From assembly GCA_934119965.1 (NCBI GenBank), contig CAKOTA010000019.1, forward strand, positions 1 through 21,552: 21,552 nt of DNA, read 5' to 3'. The position numbers and the translations under genes were made by a program. The notes beneath the pieces were generated by a model that saw only the letters and a program-made list of their open reading frames with translations, was not told the DNA's origin and searched no databases. Position 1 is the stretch's first letter. Every line of letters begins with the position of its first letter. Shown in pieces: positions 13,580 to 21,552 of this stretch. The stretch comes from an uncultured Bacilli bacterium (GTDB lineage: Bacteria; Bacillota_I; Bacilli_A; RF39; UBA660).

Positions 13580-13793
13580 ACATACCTCCATAAAATTTCA
13601 AAGAAAAAAAATGCATGCAATCTACAAAGAAAATAATCATAAAAGAGGAGGATGGCAAGGAAAGTTTTTAGAAAGAAAATATGCCCAGAAACTAACGATT
13701 TTTTCGCATAACATGACATTCCAACAAACTATTTTTCCTTTTCCGCATTTTCTGTTATTATTTTTGAAGATGGCAACTTAAAAGGAATCCAAA

Positions 13794-14531
13794 ATGCACG
13801 TGAAAAAAATTCTTAAAATCATCACCGATATTCTGATGTTTGCGGACTTTATTTTTCTGATGAGCCACGAGGTTGTGCGTAATCTTTCGGCGCATGGAAT
13901 TTTCGGGGCTGCGCTTTTTGCGCTGTTTGTTCTGCATCATATTTTGAACGGCGGCTTTTACCGCTCCTTGAACCGCGGAAAATACAATTCCGTGCGGATT
14001 CTGCTGAGCGCGACTGCGTGGCTTTTGTTCGCTCTGATGATTTTGATGGCGTTCAGCTCGGTGATGATGAGCGGCGCGGTTTTTGCGTTTTCTTCTATTA
14101 ATATGACTTTCTGGAGCCGGCCGCTGCACACTTTTTCCTGCTCCTGGGGATTTCTGGTGATGGGCTTTCACTTGGGGCTTCATCTTCATTCAAAACTGAA
14201 AAAACTTGAGACGGCGGCAAATGGCAAAAAAACTGCAAGCGGAAAATCGTCTGTCATTGCCGAACTTGATTCGGTAATCTATTCAATTTCAGATAATAAA
14301 ATCTCTGCGAAGTTTGCAATCCTTCAACTCCTGTGGATTCTGATTTTCGCGCTCGGAATTTTCTGCATTGTCCACAGCCAGCTTTACGTCTACCTTTTCT
14401 GGCAGAACGCATGGAAACTTTCCGCGCCGAATATTTTTGTCTGCGCTGCTGAATATCTTGGAATGACCGCCGGAATGATTGTGCTTTCGCATTTTGCGAT
14501 GAACTTTTTGCAGTCGCGACTTGCCCGCTGA
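13794..14531 (+). CDS. DUF4405-type membrane cytochrome-like protein
   Basis: The 245-residue protein has about five hydrophobic segments, with His residues placed as in DUF4405: MSHE near residue 24, LHHILNGGF near 50, and RPLHTFSCSWGFLVMGFHLGLHLH near 108-130. The family is thought to bind heme in the membrane and to pass electrons to flavinylated extracytoplasmic proteins. The C-terminal part adds two more membrane segments after a polar linker. The ATG has AAGGAA nine bases upstream. No flavin transferase or FMN-binding partner is present here. Family assignment is good, function inferred. Confidence 0.75.
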   Translation: MHVKKILKIITDILMFADFIFLMSHEVVRNLSAHGIFGAALFALFVLHHILNGGFYRSLNRGKYNSVRILLSATAWLLFALMILMAFSSVMMSGAVFAFSSINMTFWSRPLHTFSCSWGFLVMGFHLGLHLHSKLKKLETAANGKKTASGKSSVIAELDSVIYSISDNKISAKFAILQLLWILIFALGIFCIVHSQLYVYLFWQNAWKLSAPNIFVCAAEYLGMTAGMIVLSHFAMNFLQSRLAR

Positions 14532-14648
14532 GCTTCTCTAAATCTGAAGGTGCTTGCCGAAAGAAATCTTGTGTAGTATATTGAGCGAACAAATTGTCCA
14601 TAAGTTGCATTTGATTTATAGCGGAAATGCGTGCTGATTGTTTTCGTT

Positions 14649-14679
14649 TTGACACGCTTTTTTGGACTGTTTTTTTAAT
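14649..14679 (+). promoter_or_regulatory. Promoter of the outer-membrane protein gene
   Basis: A perfect TTGACA (14649-14654) is followed after a long 19-base, T-rich spacer by TTTAAT (14674-14679). It points at the ATG at 14706. The rest of 14532-14705 shows nothing else. Confidence 0.45.
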
Positions 14680-14705
14680 TACAAAAGGTTCGGTGTTTTA
14701 AATTT

Positions 14706-15920
14706 ATGTTCGGATTGAGATTAAAAAACTTGAAGGCGGCAGGAGTCTTTTCATTTTTATTTGTTTTTTTTGGAACTGAAGTTTTTTCGCAGACTGCTGG
14801 AGCTGTGGAAGAATGTTCATTCGGAGTTTTCCGCTCGCAGTACGGCGATATGTTCGATGTGCGCTACTGGCAGAATCAGCTTGATGACAATTATTATTTT
14901 CACACAGGGCTTTATGACGATGCAATTAATTTTGCCTGGGCTGTGAATTTTCTTGGAATCTACTGGGGCGCGGGCTACAATGCGAAAATCATGAACCACA
15001 AGGCTTGGCCGCACAATCTGACCGACATGGACGTTTGCATTATGGCAGGCATTCCGGCTCTTGGTCTTGGAGTTCGCGCAAGCTATTACGACAAAAATGT
15101 TTACAAAGGTCTTGGCACTGCCGCTCCGAAAGTTGAAATCGGAAAAACTTTTGAATCTGTTCCTATAAAAATTGGATTTGAGGCGGAAGGAAAATTCAGG
15201 TACTGGAAATCTCTTCATCTTGACGTGGCGCAAATTCCTTTTACTTTCAAGTTTGATTTTTCGCCGGACGGAATGCGCGGGGCAGGCGGAACTTATACCG
15301 TAATGCCGACTTTAAAATATCCTTCCGCTGTGAATGAAGTTTCGGGGCTTGCTCCGATGCAGGGATTTTCTGTCTGGGCTGGCTGGAAGTGGAACATTCT
15401 TGACAATTTAAAATTTGGCTTGCGTCCGTCATTTATGATAAATTTCAACTGCATAAACACCGCCGACTATTCCGTGAACAAGCGGATGTCAGAACTTGCG
15501 GAAGACGGTGTTGGAAGCCTTGTTGAAAATCTTAACTGGATTCCAGAAAACGGAAATGCGGAGTGGCGCGTGAGCGTTCCTTTCTCTGCGGTTTATGACG
15601 TTACAGAAAAAGTTCAGCTTATCGTTGGATTCAAGTGCGGATTTTACTGGTCGAATTTTGACCACATGAGCGAACAGCATACCGGCGGACGAAATCTGCA
15701 CGGAACTGTAAACGAAACAGGATTCGCTCTTGGGCTAAAAGCCGAAATGAACAAAAATGCAGTTTTCCAGATTGGCACTTCGTATATCAGGCAGCTTTCC
15801 TTGAACCCGGAAGGAAACACAACCGGCTCGCCTAAAGACTACGAAACAGACGCTCCGAACGTTTCGCTTTCAAACCTTTTTGACCAGCCTGTTACAGCCT
15901 CGCTTACATTGCGATTTTAA
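14706..15920 (+). CDS. Outer-membrane beta-barrel protein
   Basis: The 404-residue protein has a signal peptide (KAAGVFSFLFVFFGTEVFSQ, cleavage about residue 29). The mature part is built of alternating amphipathic strands rich in Gly and aromatic residues, for example NFLGIYWGAGYNAKI, GFSVWAGWKW and QLIVGFKCGFYW. The last strand ends TASLTLRF with a terminal Phe, the recognition mark for the Bam assembly machine. This resembles Treponema-specific surface barrels. The substrate is unknown. No strong ribosome-binding site precedes the ATG (AAAGG is about 18 bases away), so the start is less certain than the gene. It converges with the lipoprotein gene, with six bases between stops. Confidence 0.8.
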   Translation: MFGLRLKNLKAAGVFSFLFVFFGTEVFSQTAGAVEECSFGVFRSQYGDMFDVRYWQNQLDDNYYFHTGLYDDAINFAWAVNFLGIYWGAGYNAKIMNHKAWPHNLTDMDVCIMAGIPALGLGVRASYYDKNVYKGLGTAAPKVEIGKTFESVPIKIGFEAEGKFRYWKSLHLDVAQIPFTFKFDFSPDGMRGAGGTYTVMPTLKYPSAVNEVSGLAPMQGFSVWAGWKWNILDNLKFGLRPSFMINFNCINTADYSVNKRMSELAEDGVGSLVENLNWIPENGNAEWRVSVPFSAVYDVTEKVQLIVGFKCGFYWSNFDHMSEQHTGGRNLHGTVNETGFALGLKAEMNKNAVFQIGTSYIRQLSLNPEGNTTGSPKDYETDAPNVSLSNLFDQPVTASLTLRF

Positions 15921-15926
15921 CTCACA

Positions 15927-16295
15927 TTATCTCACAACATAATTTCCATCGGAAGTTTCTGAAATTGTAAGTGTGGTTGTGTGTTTTATTCTGCGGCTGT
16001 AGGTTGCCTTCAAGTACATTTCGTTGGTCTGAAAATTTGCGCCTGAAAAGAATTCGATTTTTGTAACTTCCTGCTCGCAGTTTATTGTTACGCTTCTTCC
16101 GGGATTAATCGGTTCATACGATTTTGTTGAGTCGTCAAATGTGAATTTGACTACAAACGCAGTATCTTTTGTTGTGTCATTTATGCTAAGCTCAAAACTT
16201 TCATCCGTTCCAAAGTGGCAGGCAGAAAAGATAACTGCGGCTGCAATCAATGCAATAAAAATTAAAATTCTCTTTTTCATTTTCAGTTTAAACAT
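15927..16295 (-). CDS. Small putative lipoprotein
   Basis: The protein has 122 residues, or 117 from the ATG at 16280. The N-terminus is basic, then hydrophobic (ILIFIALIAAAVIFSAC), ending in a spirochaetal-type lipobox FSAC, so it is probably lipid-anchored. The mature domain of about 95 residues is rich in Ser/Thr and beta strands (FELSINDTTKDTAFVVKF) and matches nothing I recognise. The ATG at 16295 overlaps the stop of the chemoreceptor gene, and no ribosome-binding site is seen, so translation coupled to the chemoreceptor gene is likely. Confidence 0.65.
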   Translation of the reverse strand: MFKLKMKKRILIFIALIAAAVIFSACHFGTDESFELSINDTTKDTAFVVKFTFDDSTKSYEPINPGRSVTINCEQEVTKIEFFSGANFQTNEMYLKATYSRRIKHTTTLTISETSDGNYVVR

Positions 16296-18138
16296 TGAAC
16301 TGGTTTATATGCTCGCCGATTTCGCTGATGTTCGCTTTCATTTTTCCAGAAACATCAGACAGCGCGCTTGTTGTTTTGTTGATGGCTTTTGTTCCCTGGG
16401 TCATTTCTTCCATGCTGTTTTTTATCATTGTCATTGCATTTTGAAGAACTTGAACATCGCCAAGAATTTTTTCACTTTTTTCTGTCATTGAGCCAGCCGC
16501 GTCGCGCACTTCAATTGTGCTGTCTTGCATTGAATGCAGTGCTTCGCTTATTTGTGATGAGCCTAAAGTCTGCTCTTCCATTGCGCTTTTTATTTGGCGC
16601 ACAAGCTGGTCTGTTCCGTTCAATTCTTCTGCGACCGCCGTAAACGCTGTGTTCGAATTTTCGCTCATTGAAACGCAACTCTGGATTGAATCGCTTATGT
16701 TGTTCAGCTGTTTTCCGATTGCTGTTGACTGGCTGGAAGAAGTTTCTGAAAGTTTTCTGATTTCGTCCGCAACTACGCTGAAGCCTTTTCCCGCTTCTCC
16801 TGCGTGCGCTGCTTCGATTGCCGCATTCATTGCAAGAAGATTTGTTTGTTCCGCAATTGACGCGATTATCGTGTTTACGTCATGAAGCATTTCAGACTGC
16901 TTTTCAATCTGCTCGATTTTTTCATTTACTTCCTTCTGACGCTGAATTCCTGTGCTTATGTTTTCCGTGAGAGACTCAAAACTTTCCGCCATTTTTTCAA
17001 CTGAAGAATTTACAGAATTGATATTTCCCATCATCTGCTCAACCGCCGCCGAAGCCTGAGTTACACCGCTCGACTGGTTTTCAATCATCTTTTCAAGCTT
17101 GCTGATGTCATCTGAAATTCCCTGGACTGCCACGGCTGTTTCTGTTACCGATTCAGATTCCTTATCAATTTGATTTCCTGCGCTGTTTATGTTCGCAAGA
17201 ATTTCTGTAACGGAAGAAGCAGTTTCTGTTGAAGAATTTTCAAGGGTAATGCCGACCTCGGAAAGCTGCTTGCTAGAATTTTTTATTTCCACGACAATGT
17301 TCTGCAATTTGTCCGCAAAACTGTTGAAACTTTCTGCGATTGTGTTGAACTCAAGAAGATTTGACGGCTTGATTCGCTTTGTAAGATCCGCATTTCCGTT
17401 CGCAATGTCGTATACAGATTTGTCAACTATTTCCAGTGGATGTATTATTGCCTTCAATACAATGCAGTAGAAAATAACTGCCACAGCAACAAGAATCGCC
17501 AATGTTACAATAATCATATTTATCATTGAGCGGTACATATTTTGAATTTCCTGTTTTTTGCCGGAAATCTGATTCTGAATGTCGTCGTAATAATTTCCTG
17601 TTGAAATCATCCAACCCCACGGTTCAAAAATTCCAGAGTATGCAAGTTTTGGAGCAACTGTAACGCCGTCAGACTTTGTGAACATAAACTGATTGAATCC
17701 GCCGCCGGAAGAGCAAGCCTTGAAAATTTCCTGAATAATTTTTACGCCGTTGGAATCCGTAAGGTTGAACCTGTTTGCGCCTTCATTTTTAACAAGAATG
17801 TAATCCCTGTCGTCAATCCAGAAATATCCTGTGGCATCGTTCCTGTATCTCATTGCGCGGACAGTTTCTTTTGCGTTGAATTTTGCCTGCTCCTCTGAAA
17901 TTTCTCCAGCCTGAAATCTGTCGTATTCTTTTTTTATCACTGAAATAGCTGCTTGAACCTGCGACTTTATTTCAATCTTGTAGCCGTAATCCATCGCATT
18001 TTCATAGTCAGTGTACGCTGATTTTGAAGTTTTGCTGATGTAGTGAAGTCCCACCGAACCTACCGCCGCCGAAATTACAATTGAAAAAATGACGCTTAAA
18101 ATTACAAGAGTGAATTTGAGTGGTAATTTCTTTTTCAT
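16288..18138 (-). CDS. Methyl-accepting chemotaxis protein with a Cache sensor
   Basis: The 616-residue transmembrane receptor controls CheA. It has a first membrane helix (about 9-29) and a periplasmic single-Cache domain (about 35-195) with the typical GYFWIDDRDYILVKN and PWGWMISTGNYYDDI. A second membrane helix lies at about 206-228 (INMIIVTLAILVAVAVIFYC), then HAMP at about 230-282 and a long coiled-coil signalling domain. The conserved hairpin tip is EQTNLLAMNAAIEAAHAGEA followed by GKGFSVVADEIRKL. The sCache fold commonly binds small organic acids, but the ligand is unknown. The ATG has GGAGA five bases upstream. The lipoprotein gene overlaps its stop. Confidence 0.93.
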   Translation of the reverse strand: MKKKLPLKFTLVILSVIFSIVISAAVGSVGLHYISKTSKSAYTDYENAMDYGYKIEIKSQVQAAISVIKKEYDRFQAGEISEEQAKFNAKETVRAMRYRNDATGYFWIDDRDYILVKNEGANRFNLTDSNGVKIIQEIFKACSSGGGFNQFMFTKSDGVTVAPKLAYSGIFEPWGWMISTGNYYDDIQNQISGKKQEIQNMYRSMINMIIVTLAILVAVAVIFYCIVLKAIIHPLEIVDKSVYDIANGNADLTKRIKPSNLLEFNTIAESFNSFADKLQNIVVEIKNSSKQLSEVGITLENSSTETASSVTEILANINSAGNQIDKESESVTETAVAVQGISDDISKLEKMIENQSSGVTQASAAVEQMMGNINSVNSSVEKMAESFESLTENISTGIQRQKEVNEKIEQIEKQSEMLHDVNTIIASIAEQTNLLAMNAAIEAAHAGEAGKGFSVVADEIRKLSETSSSQSTAIGKQLNNISDSIQSCVSMSENSNTAFTAVAEELNGTDQLVRQIKSAMEEQTLGSSQISEALHSMQDSTIEVRDAAGSMTEKSEKILGDVQVLQNAMTMIKNSMEEMTQGTKAINKTTSALSDVSGKMKANISEIGEHINQFNV

Positions 18139-18331
18139 ACAATCTCCAATAAAAAGTCAATGAGAAAATATCAATTTTCGATTTTACTTTTTAATGAAAT
18201 TTCGCAACGAAGTGAGAAATTGCACTTGATAAGGAAGTTTGCAACGCAAACTTTTGAATAAAAACTTTGACGCTATTTTAGGAAAAGTTTTTATTAAATC
18301 TCCGATAATCTTCTTTAAATGTTGGAGAATA
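18139..18331. other. Long leader region of the chemoreceptor gene
   Basis: No gene is supported between the chemoreceptor start and the relic ORF at 18332. On the minus strand this would be a leader of about 185 bases. It holds an 8-bp-stem hairpin at 18235-18253 and a weaker AATTTC/GAAATT pair around 18198-18222. Confidence 0.4.
18235..18253 (-). promoter_or_regulatory. Hairpin in the chemoreceptor leader
   Basis: AAGTTTGC and GCAAACTT pair perfectly around a three-base loop. No T-run follows directly, so it is more likely a leader structure or repeat relic than a terminator. Confidence 0.4.
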
Positions 18332-18359
18332 TTATAACACTTTGTTCGATTTGTAGCAA
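18331..18359 (-). promoter_or_regulatory. Promoter of the chemoreceptor-lipoprotein genes
   Basis: On the minus strand TTGCTA (18354-18359) and a perfect TATAAT (18331-18336) are 17 bases apart. The TATAAT also contains the stop codon of the 40-codon relic ORF. The next gene downstream is the chemoreceptor. Confidence 0.55.
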
Positions 18360-18454
18360 AGTTTAAATTTAAGTAAATTATTTTCCAATTTGTATTTGAA
18401 ATTTTTATCAATCATATCTGCAAATTCATTATAAATATCTGGAGTATTAAGCAT
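18332..18454 (-). pseudogene. 5' relic of a gene once downstream of the KAP NTPase gene
   Basis: An ATG at 18454, 25 bases after the KAP stop, opens a 40-codon frame beginning MLNTPDIYNEFADMIDKNF, with a protein-like composition and the same A+T-rich codon use as the KAP gene. It ends at TAA 18332-18334. No good ribosome-binding site is visible, so coupling to the KAP gene would be needed. A truncated second gene of the KAP operon is the likeliest reading; a real 40-residue protein is possible. Confidence 0.45.
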
Positions 18455-18479
18455 TGTTTATTTTCATTGTTAATTTAAT

Positions 18480-21200
18480 TCATTCAAATCTTGGAAATTT
18501 TATCCCACATACATTATTCATATAACAAGCATATTCAAACATAGTTATTTCACCTTTATGATATTTTTCATCCAAAATTGCCTGCAATGCCTCTTTTGTC
18601 AAATTCTGCTTTTTATACACTTCTGATTGTTCAGCAATAGGATCTTTTATTGATGAGGATGTTTTTATTCTGGGAATATTTTCTTCAAGTGATTTTTCAC
18701 TATTAATGATTTCTTCATTTTTTGCTATGAATTTTTCAATAATTGAAAGCTCGTTTTGAATAGATTTGTCAGATGTTAGAGTTTTTAAATTAAGTAATCT
18801 TTTCTTGCACTCTGGAAATATTTCGTTTATATAAAACTTTTTGTTAAAAGGCGTATTAAAATCATCAGAAATCCAATTCAATCTATCGATTCGCATATAG
18901 CCATTATTCATTATGGCTTTTAAATATGTATAAATAAAAATTTTATATGACTTAGTATCATTTAAATTTCCTTTTACTTTTAATTCTGAAAATCTTTTAA
19001 AGATATGTAAAAACACCATCCTATTATCTAAATAACAATAATTTAATGTTTGAATTAATTCTGATGTAATTTCATCTTCTGGCTTTATAAAAAAATCAAC
19101 AAGTTTAATCCATTGATTTGGATTATTTTCATAGATAAGAAAAGCTTTAAATAATTCCAATCTATTTGAAATGCCAAATCTAAATATTGTTTGGTTATCT
19201 GCTTTGTTAAATTCTCCATAATACATTGTTTTAGAAAGTTCTTCATAGCCATCTTTCTGTTTTTCTTTTGGTAAATTTAGAACTCTTTTATTCATTTCGT
19301 TAACAGCATTTTCAAAATCTGTGTTCTCTGACTTTCCTGCTCCCTTTAAATTTTTTATCAGCCTATCAATTTTTTCATTCGTTTGACTAGCTTTTAAAAA
19401 TGATGGATTTTCAGTTAACATTTTTACCATTTTTTCATCATAGTGAGTAAAATCTTTTTCAGCGCTTTTTTCACTCTCGTCCTCAAACAATTGATTGAAA
19501 TCATATTCAAACAAAATTAAATAAATAAAATGTTTTCGATTTGTATCATCATTAAGTAATGTTCGTATATCATCAGTTGTTATTTCTTTATCCTGAACCA
19601 TTTTAATCAATTGTGTTATTGCATACTCTTTTTCTTTATATATAAATGTGCATTCTTGAATAAAAGATTCGTCATCAGATATTCTTTCATATAATTCAAA
19701 ATCAAAATGCTTTATAAAATTGAACACAATTATTTTTTTCTTATAATCTTTAAGAGTTTCAAAACTTTTTATCTGAATCTCTCTTTCAATATCTTCAAGG
19801 AAAAGTTCAAATTTTCTAATGGTAAAGCCATATTCATGAAGAGTAAATTCATAATCTATACCTAAAAACTTCTTCAAATCAAATGGAACACGAATTGATA
19901 TTCTAAGAAACTCAAAGTCTTTTTCAGATAAATTTGAATACTTGTTATTCTTCAACAAAAACCTAATCATTCGTTCAAATGAAATAGAAGTTAATTCAAT
20001 AGTATGCTGCAAATATTTTTCTAGATATATTTTTTCAACTTTTAGAATTTCAAGCAATTTTTTTTCTTCATATTGAAAAATGATTTTTATTCCATCAGAT
20101 TTCAATGCATCCGCCAAAGCAAAAACTTTATGGATAATTTCTTCATCTGCAATTCTATCCATATCTTCAAAAGTTATTACAACTGGCTTTTCAACTTTTG
20201 AAATCTCTTTCTTCAATTTTTCAATCTGTTCATTATAAGAATTTGTGCCAAAAAAGGTTTCTTCAAGACTATGAAAAAAAGACTGCTTTAATAGACCTTT
20301 TATCTTTCCAGAGGCAAGTGAAAATATTCTATTTTTTTCTAAAAGAATACTAAGTTCGTTCAATAAGAAAGATTCAATCTTATCAATTTTCATAGAAAGA
20401 ACATTTACGCAAATAAAATAGTAATCATTTTTTGCCTCTTCTTCCAACATATTAAAAAGGAATGATTTTCCGCTTCCCCAATCCGCATTAACACCAATAA
20501 GATTATGATTTTTTAATAAACTTTCTATTCGCCCTAAATCATATTGCCGTTCAGGAAATAAATTACAAGGCTTATCTTCAAAATTATTTTCTTTTTTGTT
20601 TTTGACAGAAAGAATAGAAAGTAAAAAAATAAGAACTAGAAATATCGCATATAAGAAAAATAAAATTGTTATAACTGTTGCAGAATTTTGCTTTATGTTA
20701 GGATTTTTTTTAATAAGATAACAGAAAATTAAATTTAAGAACAAGAATATTGAGCCATACAAAAATAATTTTTCATTTTTCTTGATTGAATAACTTAATA
20801 TAAAAATACAAGAGATTAAACTTACAACGAATAAATAAAATCTTGATGATAGATTTTGAATAGAATATATAAAAACAACAGATAATAATTCAGCTACAAT
20901 TAATTTTACTACACTTTCATGATTATCTAATAATTTATTTCTAAAAAGAAAAGCCATCAAACAAAGCGCATAAAACAAAAATGATAATACTACTTTTACA
21001 TCAAGTACAAATTTCTGATTTAATAATGAGTATCTAGCATCAAAAATATAGCTAAATATAATCACTAGCAACAAAAGTTTTGCATTAAATGAATCTTTTT
21101 TGTCTCTTGAACAAACCAAAATACATAAAATACAAAAGCAAGCTGATAATATCACATAATATCCTGAAGTTGAGACTAAATTCTTAAAAAAATCTATCAT
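18480..21200 (-). CDS. Membrane-anchored KAP-family P-loop NTPase
   Basis: The protein has 906 residues from the ATG at 21200. That start is chosen because GGGGAG lies six bases upstream; a TTG at 21221 would run through that site. Residues to about 195 form some seven membrane segments, for example YYVILSACFCILCILVC and VITILFFLYAIFLVLIFLLS. The NTPase follows: Walker A GVNADWGSGKSF near 234-245, with the GxWGxGKS form of the KAP family, and Walker B VVITFEDMDRI near 338-348, then sensor and helical regions. Residues from about 450 form a long helical tail with no known motif. KAP NTPases occur in phage-exclusion and other membrane-linked defence systems; a defence role here is inference. 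The gene is much more A+T-rich than the chemoreceptor gene beside it. Confidence 0.85.
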   Translation of the reverse strand: MIDFFKNLVSTSGYYVILSACFCILCILVCSRDKKDSFNAKLLLLVIIFSYIFDARYSLLNQKFVLDVKVVLSFLFYALCLMAFLFRNKLLDNHESVVKLIVAELLSVVFIYSIQNLSSRFYLFVVSLISCIFILSYSIKKNEKLFLYGSIFLFLNLIFCYLIKKNPNIKQNSATVITILFFLYAIFLVLIFLLSILSVKNKKENNFEDKPCNLFPERQYDLGRIESLLKNHNLIGVNADWGSGKSFLFNMLEEEAKNDYYFICVNVLSMKIDKIESFLLNELSILLEKNRIFSLASGKIKGLLKQSFFHSLEETFFGTNSYNEQIEKLKKEISKVEKPVVITFEDMDRIADEEIIHKVFALADALKSDGIKIIFQYEEKKLLEILKVEKIYLEKYLQHTIELTSISFERMIRFLLKNNKYSNLSEKDFEFLRISIRVPFDLKKFLGIDYEFTLHEYGFTIRKFELFLEDIEREIQIKSFETLKDYKKKIIVFNFIKHFDFELYERISDDESFIQECTFIYKEKEYAITQLIKMVQDKEITTDDIRTLLNDDTNRKHFIYLILFEYDFNQLFEDESEKSAEKDFTHYDEKMVKMLTENPSFLKASQTNEKIDRLIKNLKGAGKSENTDFENAVNEMNKRVLNLPKEKQKDGYEELSKTMYYGEFNKADNQTIFRFGISNRLELFKAFLIYENNPNQWIKLVDFFIKPEDEITSELIQTLNYCYLDNRMVFLHIFKRFSELKVKGNLNDTKSYKIFIYTYLKAIMNNGYMRIDRLNWISDDFNTPFNKKFYINEIFPECKKRLLNLKTLTSDKSIQNELSIIEKFIAKNEEIINSEKSLEENIPRIKTSSSIKDPIAEQSEVYKKQNLTKEALQAILDEKYHKGEITMFEYACYMNNVCGIKFPRFE

Positions 21201-21339
21201 ATTATTCTCCCCTCCTCGCAATCTAAAAAACAGTCAAAAGATAAACACCGCTGTAAAGATAGTGAACTTCAAGAACTGTGAACCTTTTTTGTCTCCAGTT
21301 TTTCAACCCCCATCTAAATATAACATTGGTTGCGATTTT

Positions 21340-21552
21340 TTGCCACAATCAACTTCGGCTTAGGGATAGTAGCACCTGCGAAGCAGTCCACCGCAAGCGA
21401 GCGGAAACCGCAGGTTGCAGCGAGTGCGGAGAATGAGCGTTAGCGAAGTGCGGATAGCCCGACGGCGGCGGGCGGAATCACAAACCACCCGTCAAACGGG
21501 TGGTTTGCACTTAGCCTATAAGGCTAGGGTCTCAAGCTGAGACTTAAGTCCC
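21340..21552 (-). mobile_element. Probable right end of an IS200/IS605-type element, or a REP-like hairpin cluster
   Basis: Several strong hairpins follow each other. They are CCTGCG/CGCAGG (21394-21415), GCCCG/CGGGC around 21457-21473, an 11-bp stem AAACCACCCGT/ACGGGTGGTTT (about 21482-21506), TAGCCT/AGGCTA (about 21514-21528) and GTCTCA/TGAGAC (about 21530-21544). On the minus strand this order recalls the structured RNA and subterminal hairpins after a tnpB gene, whose coding part would lie to the right of the window. The G+C-rich left part resembles dispersed intergenic repeats. No transposase is visible, so the assignment is tentative. Confidence 0.4.

Noticed and set aside
18150..18185. 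Sigma28 (flagellar) promoter for the chemoreceptor
   Set aside because: TAAA and ATTGATAT are 14 bases apart, with only 4 of 8 matches in the second box; the sigma70-like promoter at 18331-18359 is far better.
18184..18411. Minus-strand 75-codon frame before the chemoreceptor gene
   Set aside because: It has no ribosome-binding site, starts inside the relic ORF in another frame, crosses the promoter, and its end is translated hairpin sequence.

Overview
The window looks like chromosomal DNA of a spirochaete, most likely a gut- or rumen-type Treponema. The evidence is a Phe-terminated beta-barrel outer-membrane protein, a spirochaetal-style lipoprotein, a Cache/HAMP chemoreceptor, a DUF4405 membrane cytochrome and moderate G+C in the core genes. 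This placement comes from gene style only; no rRNA or other marker is present. About two thirds of the window is an accessory or defence-type region.

Left part (1-2300): the first codons of an unidentified gene, an 82%-identical relic of the 3' end of a second HNH nuclease gene, and a degenerate 41-bp tandem-repeat array of about nine units. Then comes an XRE repressor gene divergent from an acyltransferase-3 membrane protein gene. Their shared 97-bp control region has two near-identical operator-like sites, one at each inferred transcription start.

Left-centre (2300-4276): a minus-strand HNH nuclease gene sits behind an antitoxin-Doc/Fic toxin pair that overlap by four bases. A 22-bp inverted repeat brackets the toxin-antitoxin pair. 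On the right side it is the start of a broken reading frame whose stop codon overlaps the start of hsdM.

Centre (4276-12741): a type I restriction-modification locus without hsdR. hsdM and hsdS are separated by about 2.6 kb holding a DUF4143 AAA ATPase, a small CdiA-like nuclease-toxin gene and an LPD3-like gene with an in-frame stop. The 5' end of hsdS, including its MQMKK start, occurs three times: once intact, and once in front of each of the two small genes, to which it supplies the ribosome-binding site. hsdS itself is frameshifted near a T6 run, and its second half is much more A+T-rich than its first. Next is a TIR-NTPase gene followed 14 bp later by an ASCH-domain gene, which looks like a small defence operon.

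Right-centre (12742-18138): more ordinary chromosomal genes: a Blc-type lipocalin, a DUF4405 membrane protein, an outer-membrane beta-barrel protein, a small lipoprotein and a methyl-accepting chemotaxis protein.

Right part (18139-21552): a large A+T-rich gene for a KAP-type P-loop NTPase with about seven N-terminal membrane segments, a 40-codon relic of the gene once downstream of it, and at the right edge a run of hairpins resembling the right end of an IS200/IS605-type element. The best candidates for something undescribed are the repeated hsdS-start units with their cargo genes, the TIR-ASCH pair, the membrane KAP NTPase and the 41-bp repeats.
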